Of a stretch of 64,000 nt of DNA, positions 26,165 to 35,791 are shown piece after piece. The number at the start of each line of letters is the position of its first letter. Within the stretch, counting starts at the first letter, position 1. The stretch comes from Gammaproteobacteria bacterium (GTDB taxonomy: Bacteria; Pseudomonadota; Gammaproteobacteria; Arenicellales; Poriferihabitantaceae). The stretch lies in NCBI GenBank assembly GCA_030432755.1, contig JAUILZ010000011.1:1-64000 (forward strand), given 5' to 3'. The translations under genes were made by a program, and so were the position numbers. The notes below the pieces were generated by a model. It worked only from the letters and a program-made list of their open reading frames with translations, was not told where the DNA came from and ran no database searches.

Positions 26165-28348
26165 TCAGGACGCGAGCCGTCGTTCGTTGATCCGCAGCAG
26201 CAATTCCGCGGCCGCCCTGGCGTCGCATAGCGCGCGATGATGGTCTTCCAGGGGAATGTCGAATTCCGCGCAGAGATTTCCCAGGCTGTATGACCTGAGA
26301 CCGGGGAACCAGCGACGCATGCCCGCCACGCTGCAGAAGGTGGGACGGTGATAGTCCTGCTCGAGACGCCTGTACTCGTCGCACAGGAACCCGTAGTCGA
26401 AGCGCACGTTGTGGGCGACGAAGATACAGCCCTCGGTGAAGTCGCGAAAGTGGTCGGCGATCCCGGCGAAGCGCGGCGCATCCGCCACCATGGCGTCGGT
26501 AATGCCGGTCAGGCCGGTGATCATGCGCGGTATCGCGCGATCCGGATTCACCAGGGTCTCCCAGGTATCCTCGATACGGTTTCCCCGTAGCCGCACCGCC
26601 CCGATCTCGGTCACCCGGTTGTTGCCGCCGCGCCGCCCGGTGGTTTCGATGTCCACCACCACGTAGCGCTGGTCCGGGTCCACTGCCCATTCGACCCGGT
26701 TCACCTCCACCGGGATCTCCGCCTGCCGCAGAGCGGTGATCTGCTTGAGCTGGTTGCGGCGCAGCTGGTCGCCTTCCGCCTTGACCTCGACGAAACGGCC
26801 CACGCCGTTCTCTATCACCATCAGGTCTGGATAGCCAGAGCGATTGCCGGAATATTCCCGCGCCATGCGGCGCATGATCTCCGCCAGCCCTTGACCCGGG
26901 ACGGCGCGCAGGAAGGCCTGGAGCGGTTCCAGCATGTCGGGAGACCAGCGGAAGATGCTGTTGGGCTTGCCGTATTCCCTGGCCATGGTATTGACCAGGC
27001 AGCGTTCCATGCCGGCGGTATCGTCAAAGGCCGACAGCAATTCCTCAATGGCGTCGCGATTGCGCGGATAAAAGGCGCCGCTGTCAAGATCACGCGGACG
27101 CTTCTCGAAGTCGTTGTGCAGGGCCGCCGATTCTCGATTGAACAACAGCTCCCAGAACAGCAGGCCAAACAGGCGTTTCCAGAGGCGGTTCTCGCTATGA
27201 AACACCTGCGCGCCGCGGGCGCGGTACCAGTCGGCCACACCCTCCTCCGGCATGTCGCGATAACTCTCGTCGATGCGCCTCGACGGCCCGTCGCGCAGCA
27301 GGTCGGTAATGATCGCGGTGCGCTTGCGACCCAGCTTGCGCGCCTGGAAGTCCTGGGCGAACAGCAGTTCCTCTTCTCCCGAGGGATCGTCGATCATGGA
27401 TTCGAGCATCGCTTCCGCCCTTTCACGGTCGCCGCGCGCCCAGGCCAGTCGCACCCGCCGCTCGCTTGCCGGCCATCCGGTGGCATGGGAATAAACCGAT
27501 TCGGCAAGCGCGCCATCACCACCACGCTCCGCCATCTCACCGAGGTGGTAGATCGCGCGCTGGCGGAGCTGCTCCGCCTCGTCGTCTGCAGCCGCGGGCC
27601 AGGCCGGCAACTCCGCCACCGCCGGGGCAAGCGCATCCGCGTCGAGTGCCTGTACCTCGTGCAGCTTGCGGCAGTAAAACCAGCTACTGAGAGCGCAGTC
27701 GCGATCGGTAAACCTGGGCGTGAAACGCCGCCGGAATCGCGCGGCGCGCACCACCCCGAGATCGCGCAACGTAAAGCGTGACAGTCCCGCCTCGCGGCGG
27801 CCGAAGTAAAGAAACAGCAGGTAGCCAACGGCATCCTCGCGGTCCTGGATCACGTAGTCCGCCATTGCCTCCGCCACTACCGGGTGGCGCGGATCGATGC
27901 TGGATGCCGCAAACGACAGGAGCTGGCCCTTTGGCCACGAGCGGCGGTAGCGATCCGTGGACACCAGCTTCGGCAACAGCTCGAGTAACGCATCACGACT
28001 GAGTACCGTGAGCCAGTTGGTGAAGTCCGCCGCGATCGGGGGGCGCAGGAAGCGCGCGCGGTGGAGTTGGTCAAGCGCCGAGTCGATGTCGTGGATTTCG
28101 GCATAACGAAAGCGGCGCCGATGGAAGACCCGGCCCTGGCGATTGAGCATCCGTACCCAAAGGCATTGCGCGTCCGCGTCGAGGGCGCGGAAGTCCTCCA
28201 CCAGGGCGAGATGCTCCGCCTCCAGCACCGGCAGGTACAGCTCCTCGATCATTGCCAGGAACTCGTGGAAATGGTCGAGGTAGTAGCGTGCCGGCAGCAC
28301 CGGCCGCTCGGCAATGGATTCGGAGCGAGGCTCCGCGAAGCCGTTCAC
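26165..28348 (-). CDS. FAN1-type VRR-NUC nuclease fused to a DEDDh exonuclease
   Basis: 727 residues. The N-terminal ~500 residues match bacterial FAN1 proteins. The VRR-NUC nuclease core lies at about 504-540: GYPDLMV with Pro507-Asp508 and FVEVKAEGDQL with Glu521 and Lys523. The C-terminal 167 residues are a DnaQ/epsilon-like 3'-5' exonuclease with DIET (Asp566, Glu568), HNVRFD (646-651) and HHRALCDA (His703/704, Asp709). FAN1 incises DNA near interstrand crosslinks and flaps; the added DEDDh domain could trim the product. The start is GTG at 28348. No separate dnaQ-like gene lies nearby. Frame continuity across the join argues against an assembly artefact. Confidence 0.85.
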   Translation of the reverse strand: MNGFAEPRSESIAERPVLPARYYLDHFHEFLAMIEELYLPVLEAEHLALVEDFRALDADAQCLWVRMLNRQGRVFHRRRFRYAEIHDIDSALDQLHRARFLRPPIAADFTNWLTVLSRDALLELLPKLVSTDRYRRSWPKGQLLSFAASSIDPRHPVVAEAMADYVIQDREDAVGYLLFLYFGRREAGLSRFTLRDLGVVRAARFRRRFTPRFTDRDCALSSWFYCRKLHEVQALDADALAPAVAELPAWPAAADDEAEQLRQRAIYHLGEMAERGGDGALAESVYSHATGWPASERRVRLAWARGDRERAEAMLESMIDDPSGEEELLFAQDFQARKLGRKRTAIITDLLRDGPSRRIDESYRDMPEEGVADWYRARGAQVFHSENRLWKRLFGLLFWELLFNRESAALHNDFEKRPRDLDSGAFYPRNRDAIEELLSAFDDTAGMERCLVNTMAREYGKPNSIFRWSPDMLEPLQAFLRAVPGQGLAEIMRRMAREYSGNRSGYPDLMVIENGVGRFVEVKAEGDQLRRNQLKQITALRQAEIPVEVNRVEWAVDPDQRYVVVDIETTGRRGGNNRVTEIGAVRLRGNRIEDTWETLVNPDRAIPRMITGLTGITDAMVADAPRFAGIADHFRDFTEGCIFVAHNVRFDYGFLCDEYRRLEQDYHRPTFCSVAGMRRWFPGLRSYSLGNLCAEFDIPLEDHHRALCDARAAAELLLRINERRLAS

Positions 28349-28460
28349 ATCTGCGAGTCGTCGTACCCTCCACCGCCCGGCTATCGGGCGGGGACGGGAT
28401 GCACCAGGTTATCAGGTTCTCAAAATAGAGAACAATGGTGTTGCTGTCAATGGGGTCGGA

Positions 28461-29153
28461 TCAGGCCTCGGGAAGTCGCCAGTCGACGGGACTCTCCCCG
28501 CGTTCCTCGAGCCAGTGATTGCAGCGGGAGAAGTGACGGCAGCCGAAAAAGCCGCGATGGGCCGACAGCGGCGAGGGATGCGGCGCCTTGAGCACCAGGT
28601 GTCGACGGGTGTCGACGAACTGGCCCTTGCGCTGGGCGTGGCTGCCCCAGAGCAGGAACACCAGACCTTCGCGCTCCGCTTCCAGCGCCTGCACCGCGCG
28701 GTCGGTGAACTGCTCCCAGCCCTTGCCCTGGTGCGACCCGGCGCGGCGCTGTTCCACGGTGAGGGTGGCGTTGAGCAGCAGCACCCCCTGCTCCGCCCAG
28801 TGCTGCAGGCATCCGTGGGCGGCCGGTGGAATGCCAAGATCGCTGTCGAGTTCCTTGAAGATGTTTATCAACGACGGCGGCGTGGGCACCCCGGGCAGCA
28901 CCGAAAAACAGAGTCCGTGAGCCTGGCCGGGACCATGGTAGGGATCCTGGCCCAGGATCACGACCTTGACGCGCTCGAACGGCGTCGAGTTGAAGGCATT
29001 GAACCAGTGCTCACTCGCCGGGTAGATCACCTTGCGACGATCCTTTTCACTGCGCAGGAACTCGCGCAGGGACGCCATGTAGGGCTGATCGAACTCTTCC
29101 CCCAGCACCGCCTGCCAACCGGGTTCCAGCGGCCCCGCGGACGGACTGCTCAT
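28461..29153 (-). CDS. ung: Uracil-DNA glycosylase
   Basis: 230 residues, family 1 [21 protein letters not shown] holds the catalytic Asp and water-activating region, [10 protein letters not shown] follows, and [13 protein letters not shown] is the minor-groove loop with the catalytic His. It removes uracil from DNA. ATG at 29153 overlaps the stop of the DUF6064-like gene by four bases (ATGA); a longer in-frame extension to 29405 overlaps that gene almost completely and is rejected. Short hairpins follow in the 112-base gap before the FAN1-like gene. Confidence 0.95.
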   Translation of the reverse strand: MSSPSAGPLEPGWQAVLGEEFDQPYMASLREFLRSEKDRRKVIYPASEHWFNAFNSTPFERVKVVILGQDPYHGPGQAHGLCFSVLPGVPTPPSLINIFKELDSDLGIPPAAHGCLQHWAEQGVLLLNATLTVEQRRAGSHQGKGWEQFTDRAVQALEAEREGLVFLLWGSHAQRKGQFVDTRRHLVLKAPHPSPLSAHRGFFGCRHFSRCNHWLEERGESPVDWRLPEA

Positions 29154-29815
29154 GAATTGGCCGCCGCTGGACGGCGCAGGAACACGATAACGAGCAGGAT
29201 CACGATCACGGGCAATGGCAACATGTCCGGACTGTAGCCCAGCGCCCATCCGGTAACGAAGCCGTACAGCGACCAGGCGAACGGTACCGGCCACAGCCAC
29301 CAGCGACCGCTTCCGCCAGCCAGCCAGCCGGCGGTGAACAGCACGGTGGCTGCCGGGGTCACCCCGGCAAGGGCGAACGTCTCTAGCGGTAACCCGGACA
29401 ACCACTGGATCAGTGGGACAGCACCCAACGCGAAGAGCATCACCACCATACCGACGATACGCGTGATACGGTTCTGCGGTACCGTCGTCCCGGTTGCCGC
29501 GGCCAGGACGAGCAATGCAGCCTGGCCGCAGAACAACCAGCCGGCGTGATGCGCGCTCCAGTCAAGCAGCGCAAAGTGGCGCTGGTAAAACACCAGTCCA
29601 CACCATGCCCAGCAGGCAGCGAGGACGAGAGGAGCCAGCCGACAAAGCGTGCCGACCCGTCCGCCGGTGCCGATGATGACCGCCAGCAGCGCCGCGAGAA
29701 ACCCGAACTGCAGCGGCCAGATCGCCGCGTTGTATGTCCCGACCAGCGCGCGTAGCGCCTCCCCGGTATAGGGAATGTAATCGGCGACGGCAGCCTTCAA
29801 CATGGGGGTGATCAA
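29150..29815 (-). CDS. DUF6064-like integral membrane protein
   Basis: 221 residues with six or seven hydrophobic segments. The N-terminal [20 protein letters not shown] and the central [11 protein letters not shown] resemble DUF6064 membrane proteins, whose function is unknown. It is translationally coupled to ung by an ATGA overlap. There is no evidence that it takes part in repair. The 54-base gap upstream separates it from the aldo/keto reductase gene. Confidence 0.7.
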   Translation of the reverse strand: MITPMLKAAVADYIPYTGEALRALVGTYNAAIWPLQFGFLAALLAVIIGTGGRVGTLCRLAPLVLAACWAWCGLVFYQRHFALLDWSAHHAGWLFCGQAALLVLAAATGTTVPQNRITRIVGMVVMLFALGAVPLIQWLSGLPLETFALAGVTPAATVLFTAGWLAGGSGRWWLWPVPFAWSLYGFVTGWALGYSPDMLPLPVIVILLVIVFLRRPAAANS

Positions 29816-29869
29816 TATCGCGCGCTCTCCGGCAGAGTCGGGGAATTCAACACCGGGGAACAGAACCGT

Positions 29870-30802
29870 TCAGGCCGCTTCCAGCCATTCGATCATGCGC
29901 CCTCGCATCTCCCTGTCCGGCAGCGGCGCCAGCATTGCCTGCATGTTTTCCACCATGTGATCGACGCGGCTGGTGGCCGGGATCGCGCAGGTGATATCGG
30001 GGTGGGAAATGATGAACTTGAGCAGGAACTGCGGCACGGTATCGCAGCCGATCTCCGCCGCCCAGGCTGGCAGGGGATGGCCGGCAAGGCGCAGGATCAG
30101 CGCGCCTCGGCGGAACGGGCGGTTGGCGATCACCGCGATGCCCCTGTCCCTCGCGATGGGCAACAGCCTTTCTTCCGCATCTCGATCAGCGAGGTTATAG
30201 GTCAACTGGACGAAGTCGAGTGGCTCGCTCCGCATCAAGTCCTCGAGCTCGTCGTGGCGGCGGCCATGGGAAGTGGTAATGCCGACGTAGCGGATTCGCC
30301 CCTCCTGCTGCATCTCCCGCAGAAGCGGAAGGTGATGCCGCCAGCCGACGAGATTGTGGACCTGGAACAGGGCGAAGGTTTCCACCCGCCAGAGTGCAAA
30401 GGATCGCTCGATCTGTTTCACGCCCTCATCGGCGGAGCTGGTCCATACCTTGGTCACGGGAAACCAGTCAGGCGGCGGTGCATTTCGCGCGCTGCAGTCG
30501 CCGACCACCGCTTCCGCCGAGCCATACATCGGGGAAGAGTCCACCATCGTCCCACCCGCCTCGATCAGTCGCGCGAGTACTTCGCAGCGATCCGCTATCA
30601 GCGACTCGCTGGTGCCAACGTTGAAGGTGCGCCAGGTTCCCATGCCAATGGTCGGCACCTGCTCCCCGCTCACCGGGATGCGCCGGTACAACCGCTCCGG
30701 CGTCGCGGCGGCGAAGGCGCGGGGCAGAACAGCGGCGGCGCCCAACGCGGCGATGCGGCCGAGCGCCGCGCGTCGATTCAGCCTGGCATCAGACGATGTC
30801 AT
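29870..30802 (-). CDS. Tat-exported aldo/keto reductase-family protein
   Basis: 310 residues. A twin-arginine leader NRRAALGRIAALGAAAVL ending near AFAA (about residue 31) is followed by an aldo/keto reductase barrel: PTIGMGTWRTF, the catalytic Asp/Tyr region (VDSSPMYGSAEAVVG), the Lys strand (WFPVTKVW) and FQVHNLVGW. It probably reduces a carbonyl compound in the periplasm; the substrate is unknown. Its start overlaps the end of pcaD by 14 bases, so the two are probably cotranscribed. Confidence 0.85.
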   Translation of the reverse strand: MTSSDARLNRRAALGRIAALGAAAVLPRAFAAATPERLYRRIPVSGEQVPTIGMGTWRTFNVGTSESLIADRCEVLARLIEAGGTMVDSSPMYGSAEAVVGDCSARNAPPPDWFPVTKVWTSSADEGVKQIERSFALWRVETFALFQVHNLVGWRHHLPLLREMQQEGRIRYVGITTSHGRRHDELEDLMRSEPLDFVQLTYNLADRDAEERLLPIARDRGIAVIANRPFRRGALILRLAGHPLPAWAAEIGCDTVPQFLLKFIISHPDITCAIPATSRVDHMVENMQAMLAPLPDREMRGRMIEWLEAA

Positions 30803-31583
30803 TCGCCTCGAGAAAGCGCCGCAGGTGATTGGTCAGCACCACGGGTTGCTCCACCGGTGGCAGGTGCCCGCATTGCGGCACCAGGTGGAACGACGCGTCG
30901 GGAATGATGGAGACCAGGCTGCGCACCAGTTCGGGCGGCGTGGCGCCGTCGTCCTCGCCACACAGGCACATGACCGGCACCCGCAGAAGCGCGGATGATT
31001 CGCTGTAATCCGCATCACGGATGGCCGCGCAGGTGGAGATGTAGCCCAGCTCCGGGGTGCGGCAGAACATGTTGCGATAGCCTTCGAGGGCCTCCAGCTG
31101 GCGCTCGCGGAACCCGGGTGAAAACCAGCGCTCCATGACGCCGTCGGCAATGGCCGCCAAACCGCCGCGACGGATTGCGGTGATGCGCTGGTCCCACATG
31201 TCCGGTGGTCCGATGCGATGGGCAGTGTCGCACAACGCGAGCGCACGCACGCGCTCCGGGCGCACGGCTGCGAGACCCTGGGCGATCATGCCGCCCACCG
31301 ACACGCCGCAGACCACCGCCTGGTAGACGTCCAGATGATCGAGCAGGCCCATGAGATCATGCACGTGATCCGACATCTGGTACGGGCCGGGCGGGCAGTC
31401 CGACAGACCGTGGCCGCGCTTGTCATAGAGAATGACGTCGTAGTCCGCCACCAGCCCCGCCGCCACCGTCTGCCAGATGCGGAAGTCGGTGCCGAGCGAA
31501 TTGGCGAACACGATGGTGGGATTGCTGTCGCTGCCGGCGCGGCCGTAGTGCAGCGTGACCCCGTTGATATTGGCGAATCGCAT
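30789..31583 (-). CDS. pcaD: 3-oxoadipate enol-lactonase
   Basis: 264 residues, alpha/beta-hydrolase fold. INGVTLHYGRAG and ANSLGTDFRIWQ are typical of PcaD, with the nucleophile elbow GVSVGG, acid GEDDGATPP and His in CGHLPPVEQP. PcaD opens 3-oxoadipate enol-lactone in the beta-ketoadipate branch, which meets the box route at 3-oxoadipyl-CoA. ATG at 31583 follows GGAAGG; a longer frame to 31721 is rejected. No other pca genes are present in the window, so specificity for the lactone is probable rather than proven. Confidence 0.8.
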   Translation of the reverse strand: MRFANINGVTLHYGRAGSDSNPTIVFANSLGTDFRIWQTVAAGLVADYDVILYDKRGHGLSDCPPGPYQMSDHVHDLMGLLDHLDVYQAVVCGVSVGGMIAQGLAAVRPERVRALALCDTAHRIGPPDMWDQRITAIRRGGLAAIADGVMERWFSPGFRERQLEALEGYRNMFCRTPELGYISTCAAIRDADYSESSALLRVPVMCLCGEDDGATPPELVRSLVSIIPDASFHLVPQCGHLPPVEQPVVLTNHLRRFLEANDIV

Positions 31584-31657
31584 TTCCTTCCCCCTGTTGT
31601 TTTCGCCGACAGTATAGCAAGGCGGCGGCAGCGGCCGGAGGGGTGTGACTGGTGGCG

Positions 31658-33112
31658 TTAGAAAAGAGAAAAGTACTCGCGCTGCTCCCAGTCGGTGACC
31701 CACTGGAGGAAGCGGCGCCACTCGGCGCGCTTGAGGTGGACGTAGTAATCGACGAATTCGGCGCCCAGGGCCTGGCGCCAGAACCCGCTGCCGTCGAACG
31801 CGGCGATGGCGTCGGCGAGGTTGTCCGGCAATCGCGTCACGTTCGCGTCATAGGGCGCCTCGACAGGCTCGGGAGGCGCGAGGCCGCGCTCGACGCCGTC
31901 GAGGCCCGCGAGCAATTGCGACGCGACATAGAGATAGGGGTTCGCCGCCGGCTCGCCGACCCGGTTTTCCACCCGTGAGGCAGGATCCCCGGGGCGGCAC
32001 AGGGATCGGATCATGGCACCGCGGTTGTCGCGCCCCCATTGCACCCGATCCGGCGCCAGGGCGAATGGCTGGTAGCGCTTGTAGCCGTTTACCGTGGGGG
32101 TGGTCAGGAGGCAGCTTTCCACCGCGTGCTGCAACAGTCCCGCCACCCATTTGCCGGCGACGGGGGAAAGCTCATCCGCATCCGCGGGAACGAACAGGTT
32201 GCGATCGCTGTCGGTATCGCGCACCGACTGGTGCAGGTGCCAGCCGTTGCCCATGGCATTGGGCACACCCGGTCGGCACATGAACGTGGCGTGGTAGCCT
32301 TCGCGCGCGCAGACCTGCTTGACCATGCTGCGAAACAGCGCCATGTTGTCGGCGGTGGACAACGGGTCGCCGGGATGGAACGTCATCTCGAACTGGCTCG
32401 GGCCGAACTCCGCCTCCATGGTGCGCAACGGCAGGCCGAGCGCTTCCGCGTTGCGGCGCAGCAGTTCCATCACCGGTTCCAGGCGGTCGTAGTGCTGCTC
32501 CGTCAGGTACTGGTAACCCTGGGACAGGAGCGCGGTGTCCGGCGGCGTCCCCGGCTTGCCGCCATGGTGATGTTCCAGGTTGGGCGCGGTCACGCGGTAG
32601 ACCGCGAATTCCACCTCGAGGCCACAGACCATGGCCATGCCGGCATCCGCGAGGCGCGACATCGCGCGCCGCAGGACGTGGCGGGTGGACAGCGCCACAG
32701 GCTCCCCGGTGGGATGATAAAGATCCGCCAGCAGCCAGCCACTCCCCGGCGCCCAGGGCAGAACCCGAAACGTGGCCGGGTCGGGCAGCATCACCAGGTC
32801 AGAGGCGCCGGTCATGACCCCTTGGCCGAATCCCGCGTCACCGCCCCAGACCGGGAACACGGTGGCATGGGAGGTGTCCTTGAGCAGCAGCGTGCTGGTC
32901 ACGCTGACCCCGTTTTCGAGGGCGGAACCCAGTTCCCCCGCCGTCAGCGTCTTGCCGCGGAGCACGCCGTGCTGGTCGACGAATGCGATGCGCACCGAGT
33001 GCAGCCCGCCCTCTCGTGCTGTATCCAGAACGTTCGCCACCGCAGCCTGGCGCGCGGGGTCGTCGAGGCCGTGACGGGCGACGAAGCCCGTCGCGGAAGA
33101 CCTGTTACTCAT
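31658..33112 (-). CDS. Glutamine-synthetase-family ligase (PuuA/gamma-glutamyl-amide type)
   Basis: 484 residues. It carries the GS catalytic domain with LEVEFAVY (metal Glu), EAEFGPSQFEMTF, NGWHLHQSV and RVENRVGEPAANPYLY. The proteins usually named PuuA or gamma-glutamylanilide synthase attach glutamate to an amine instead of making glutamine. Its start overlaps the Rieske gene's stop (ATGA), so the two are coupled. The amine substrate is unknown. A PuuD-type amidase partner is not adjacent. Confidence 0.85.
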   Translation of the reverse strand: MSNRSSATGFVARHGLDDPARQAAVANVLDTAREGGLHSVRIAFVDQHGVLRGKTLTAGELGSALENGVSVTSTLLLKDTSHATVFPVWGGDAGFGQGVMTGASDLVMLPDPATFRVLPWAPGSGWLLADLYHPTGEPVALSTRHVLRRAMSRLADAGMAMVCGLEVEFAVYRVTAPNLEHHHGGKPGTPPDTALLSQGYQYLTEQHYDRLEPVMELLRRNAEALGLPLRTMEAEFGPSQFEMTFHPGDPLSTADNMALFRSMVKQVCAREGYHATFMCRPGVPNAMGNGWHLHQSVRDTDSDRNLFVPADADELSPVAGKWVAGLLQHAVESCLLTTPTVNGYKRYQPFALAPDRVQWGRDNRGAMIRSLCRPGDPASRVENRVGEPAANPYLYVASQLLAGLDGVERGLAPPEPVEAPYDANVTRLPDNLADAIAAFDGSGFWRQALGAEFVDYYVHLKRAEWRRFLQWVTDWEQREYFSLF

Positions 33113-34425
33113 CCTGCAGCCAGCGCCCAGTCCGCGCTCCGGCGCTGACGCTCCGCGCCGGGCCAGGCTGATGCCCAGTCGCTATGGTCTACCACTGCGT
33201 CCACCGACTGCGGCCCGGTGAGCGCCGCGGCGCCATTGCCTCGCAGGATCAGCGCATCGTCGTTGCCGGCGGCAACGTGGCCGATCATCTCCCGCAGCAG
33301 GCGACGATACTGCATGATGCCGACGTCGCTGCGGCCGAGATGCTCGTCGGTACGGTCCTGGATCGGGCCCATGGACTCGCACGCCCACTGGTCGTGGACG
33401 TTGATGTCGAAACCCATGCCGGTATAGGTCTGCTCGCGTTGCTCCGCTGGATCGTAGTGATAGTTGTTGGCGGCGTTCTTACGCGGTCGGTAGTCGGGCA
33501 GTTCATGCTCCGCGAGGCGCTGGGCGCGCATGGTCTCGCGATCCACCGGCGCGCCGAAACTGGTGAACATCGCGTACCAGTAGCAACGGGTGTCGTCCAC
33601 CGGCACATGCCACTGGGTGATGTTCATCTCCGCAGACATTGGAATGGTGATGGCACAGGGAAATACCTGGTTGGTGACACGCACGTGCATGTGCTCACCG
33701 TCACCGGGGTCGCGCAGGCTGATGAGGCGCAGGCCGAAGTCGGTACGCTCCACCCTGATCTCCGGACGCGAATGGCGCCGCAGGAGTTCGGTCAGCGGAA
33801 CGTCGGTATTGACCGACCTGTCGCGGAACTGGCGGCCGTAGCTGTCCGCCGGATCGTCGTCCTCGAGGAATCGGTGCAGGTACGAGGCATGGGCGGGATC
33901 GATGCCGACCTCCAGCGCCTGCAGCCAGTTGCACTCCCACAGGCCCTTGAATGCGAAGACATGGGACTCGGGGGCGCGGAAGCAGTCGAAGTCCGGCATC
34001 GGCGGTGGTTCGCCGGGGCCGAGATAGGCGAAGACGATACCGTTTTGTTCCATCACCGGGTAGCTGCGCGCGCGGATCTTCTCGTGCATCCGGCTGCCTT
34101 CCGGTTCCGCCGGCTGTTCCAGGCACTGGCCATCGGTATCGAACAGCCAGCCGTGAAACACGCAGCGCAGGCCGCCATGCTCAAGACGCCCATAGCAGAG
34201 GTCCGCGCCGCGATGAGGGCATTGGCGCTGCACCAGGCCAAGCGTACCGTTTTCATCACGGAACAGTACCAGCCGCTCGCCCATCAGGGTGACCGGCGTC
34301 AGCGGTCGCTCACCCGCGAGTTCATCGCTGAGCGCGGCCGGCATCCAGTAACGACGCAGCAACTCTCCCGCGGGCGTGCCACTGCCCACGCGGGTAATCT
34401 CGTCATTCTGTTCGCGGCTCATCAT
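33109..34425 (-). CDS. Rieske non-haem iron oxygenase, alpha subunit (phthalate-dioxygenase type)
   Basis: 438 residues. The Rieske motif CPHRGADLCYGRLEHGG..CVFHGW (about residues 69-93) binds the 2Fe-2S cluster. The mononuclear iron site is EVGIDPAHASYLHRF, giving Asp and two His. The C-terminal region matches phthalate 4,5-dioxygenase/O-demethylase-type enzymes. It needs a reductase that is not encoded nearby. It is overlapped by the GS-like gene. The combination suggests oxidation of an N-linked aromatic or alkyl compound. Double ATG at 34425/34422 leaves the first codon uncertain. Confidence 0.85.
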   Translation of the reverse strand: MMSREQNDEITRVGSGTPAGELLRRYWMPAALSDELAGERPLTPVTLMGERLVLFRDENGTLGLVQRQCPHRGADLCYGRLEHGGLRCVFHGWLFDTDGQCLEQPAEPEGSRMHEKIRARSYPVMEQNGIVFAYLGPGEPPPMPDFDCFRAPESHVFAFKGLWECNWLQALEVGIDPAHASYLHRFLEDDDPADSYGRQFRDRSVNTDVPLTELLRRHSRPEIRVERTDFGLRLISLRDPGDGEHMHVRVTNQVFPCAITIPMSAEMNITQWHVPVDDTRCYWYAMFTSFGAPVDRETMRAQRLAEHELPDYRPRKNAANNYHYDPAEQREQTYTGMGFDINVHDQWACESMGPIQDRTDEHLGRSDVGIMQYRRLLREMIGHVAAGNDDALILRGNGAAALTGPQSVDAVVDHSDWASAWPGAERQRRSADWALAAG

Positions 34426-34583
34426 CGGTCAGTTGCCTCTCCGGAGAATTGGCCGGTAGGATACTCAAATTGCCCGGGGGTGTCATGAACACAGGCCCGC
34501 TACGCGGACGCCCGCCACTCCGAAGCGAACGCCATCCCCTGTGCTATCCTGCCGCGAGCATTCACGATACCTCGCACCGAGCC

Positions 34584-35696
34584 ATGACCCGAGCCCCGTT
34601 TCGCGCCGAACATGTCGGCAGCCTGCTGCGCACCCCGGCACTGCTTGCCGCGCGCGAGAAATTCCAACAGGAAGCGATCGATGCCGCCACGCTGCGCGCC
34701 GCGGAAGATGCCGCCATCGCGGAGGGGGTGAAATTGCAGGAGGATGCCGGCCTGCCCAGCATCACCGACGGCGAGTATCGCCGCACGTTCTTCCACACCG
34801 ACTTCCTTCAGCAACTGGGCGGGGTGGAAATCCAGGGCGGCCTCGCGATCCGTTTCCACCGCAAGGACGGCGATCTCGAATTCGCGCCGCCCCGGCTTGA
34901 GGTCAAGGGCCGGCTCGAGCATGTGCGAGACATCCAGCGCGCGGACTTCGAATACCTGCGCTCGCTCACCGAGCGCACACCCAAGGTCTGTATCCCGTCC
35001 CCCACCATGGTGCATTTTCGCGGTGGGCGCAGCGCCATCGACGAGCACGCCTACCCCGACCTGGATGCCTTCTTCGAGGATCTCGCCGCCTGCTACCGCG
35101 CGGAGGTAACGTCATTGGCGGAAGCAGGATGTCGCTACCTGCAATTGGACGACACCAATCTCGCCTACCTCTGCGACCCGAAGTTTCGCCAGGGCTGCGC
35201 CGAGCGCGGAGACGACCCGGAACAGCTGCCGCATCTCTACGCCGACCTCATCAACCGCTCCATCGCCTCGCGTCCCGATGACATGGTAGTGGGCATTCAT
35301 CTCTGCCGCGGTAACTTCCAGAGCGCCTGGGTGGCGGAGGGCGACTACGAACCGGTGGCGGAGGCGATGTTCAACGAGATCGGCGTGGATGCCTTCTTCC
35401 TCGAATACGACGACGAGCGCTCCGGCAGCTTCCAGCCGCTGCGACACGTGCCGAAGAACAAGAAGGTGGTGCTCGGCCTCATCACCACCAAGGAAGGCAG
35501 CCTGGAGTCAGCGGATGATCTCGTGCGACGCATCGACGAGGCCGCGAAGCATATCGACCCGGACCAGCTCTGCCTCAGTCCGCAATGCGGCTTCTCGAGC
35601 ACCGTGCACGGCAACGACATCACCCAGGACCAGGAGATCGCCAAGCTCCGCCTGGTAGTGGAGGTCGCGGAACGGGTCTGGGGTAGCGCCGCCTGA
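34584..35696 (+). CDS. Cobalamin-independent methionine synthase-like protein (MetE C-terminal family)
   Basis: 370 residues, matching the zinc-binding C-terminal half of MetE only. HVGSLLRTP is at the start; then ITDGEYRRTFFHTDF, YLQLDDTNLAYLCD, HLCRGNFQSAW and CLSPQCGFSST carry the His and Cys zinc ligands. Such stand-alone proteins (YxjG-like) are methyltransferases or act on other thiols and lack the N-terminal folate domain, so true methionine synthesis is not assured. A longer in-frame ORF begins at 34449; ATG at 34584 fits the family start. Confidence 0.8.
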   Translation: MTRAPFRAEHVGSLLRTPALLAAREKFQQEAIDAATLRAAEDAAIAEGVKLQEDAGLPSITDGEYRRTFFHTDFLQQLGGVEIQGGLAIRFHRKDGDLEFAPPRLEVKGRLEHVRDIQRADFEYLRSLTERTPKVCIPSPTMVHFRGGRSAIDEHAYPDLDAFFEDLAACYRAEVTSLAEAGCRYLQLDDTNLAYLCDPKFRQGCAERGDDPEQLPHLYADLINRSIASRPDDMVVGIHLCRGNFQSAWVAEGDYEPVAEAMFNEIGVDAFFLEYDDERSGSFQPLRHVPKNKKVVLGLITTKEGSLESADDLVRRIDEAAKHIDPDQLCLSPQCGFSSTVHGNDITQDQEIAKLRLVVEVAERVWGSAA

Positions 35697-35762
35697 CGGC
35701 GCGCTGGTGCGAGCGGAATAGCGGGCGCCCGCCAAGGCAGACGCCCTTTCAGCCAATGCCTG

Positions 35763-35791
35763 GAACCGGTCTCAAAAACAGAGGCCGGTTC
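35763..35791. terminator. Bidirectional hairpin between convergent genes
   Basis: gaaccggtctc (35763-35773), loop aaaaaca, gaggccggttc (35781-35791) forms an 11-bp stem with one mismatch. It lies between the MetE-like and metallo-beta-lactamase genes. The arm sequence is the same as in the element at 5321-5462. Confidence 0.6.

Noticed and set aside
26140..26165. Imperfect stem after the FAN1-type gene as a terminator
   Set aside because: TTTCCGG/CCGGAAA pairs but the loop is long and no T-run follows, so it was not annotated as a terminator.
29154..29405. 84-codon N-terminal extension of ung
   Set aside because: It runs opposite to normal UDG starts, overlaps the DUF6064-like gene and has no homology to the family.
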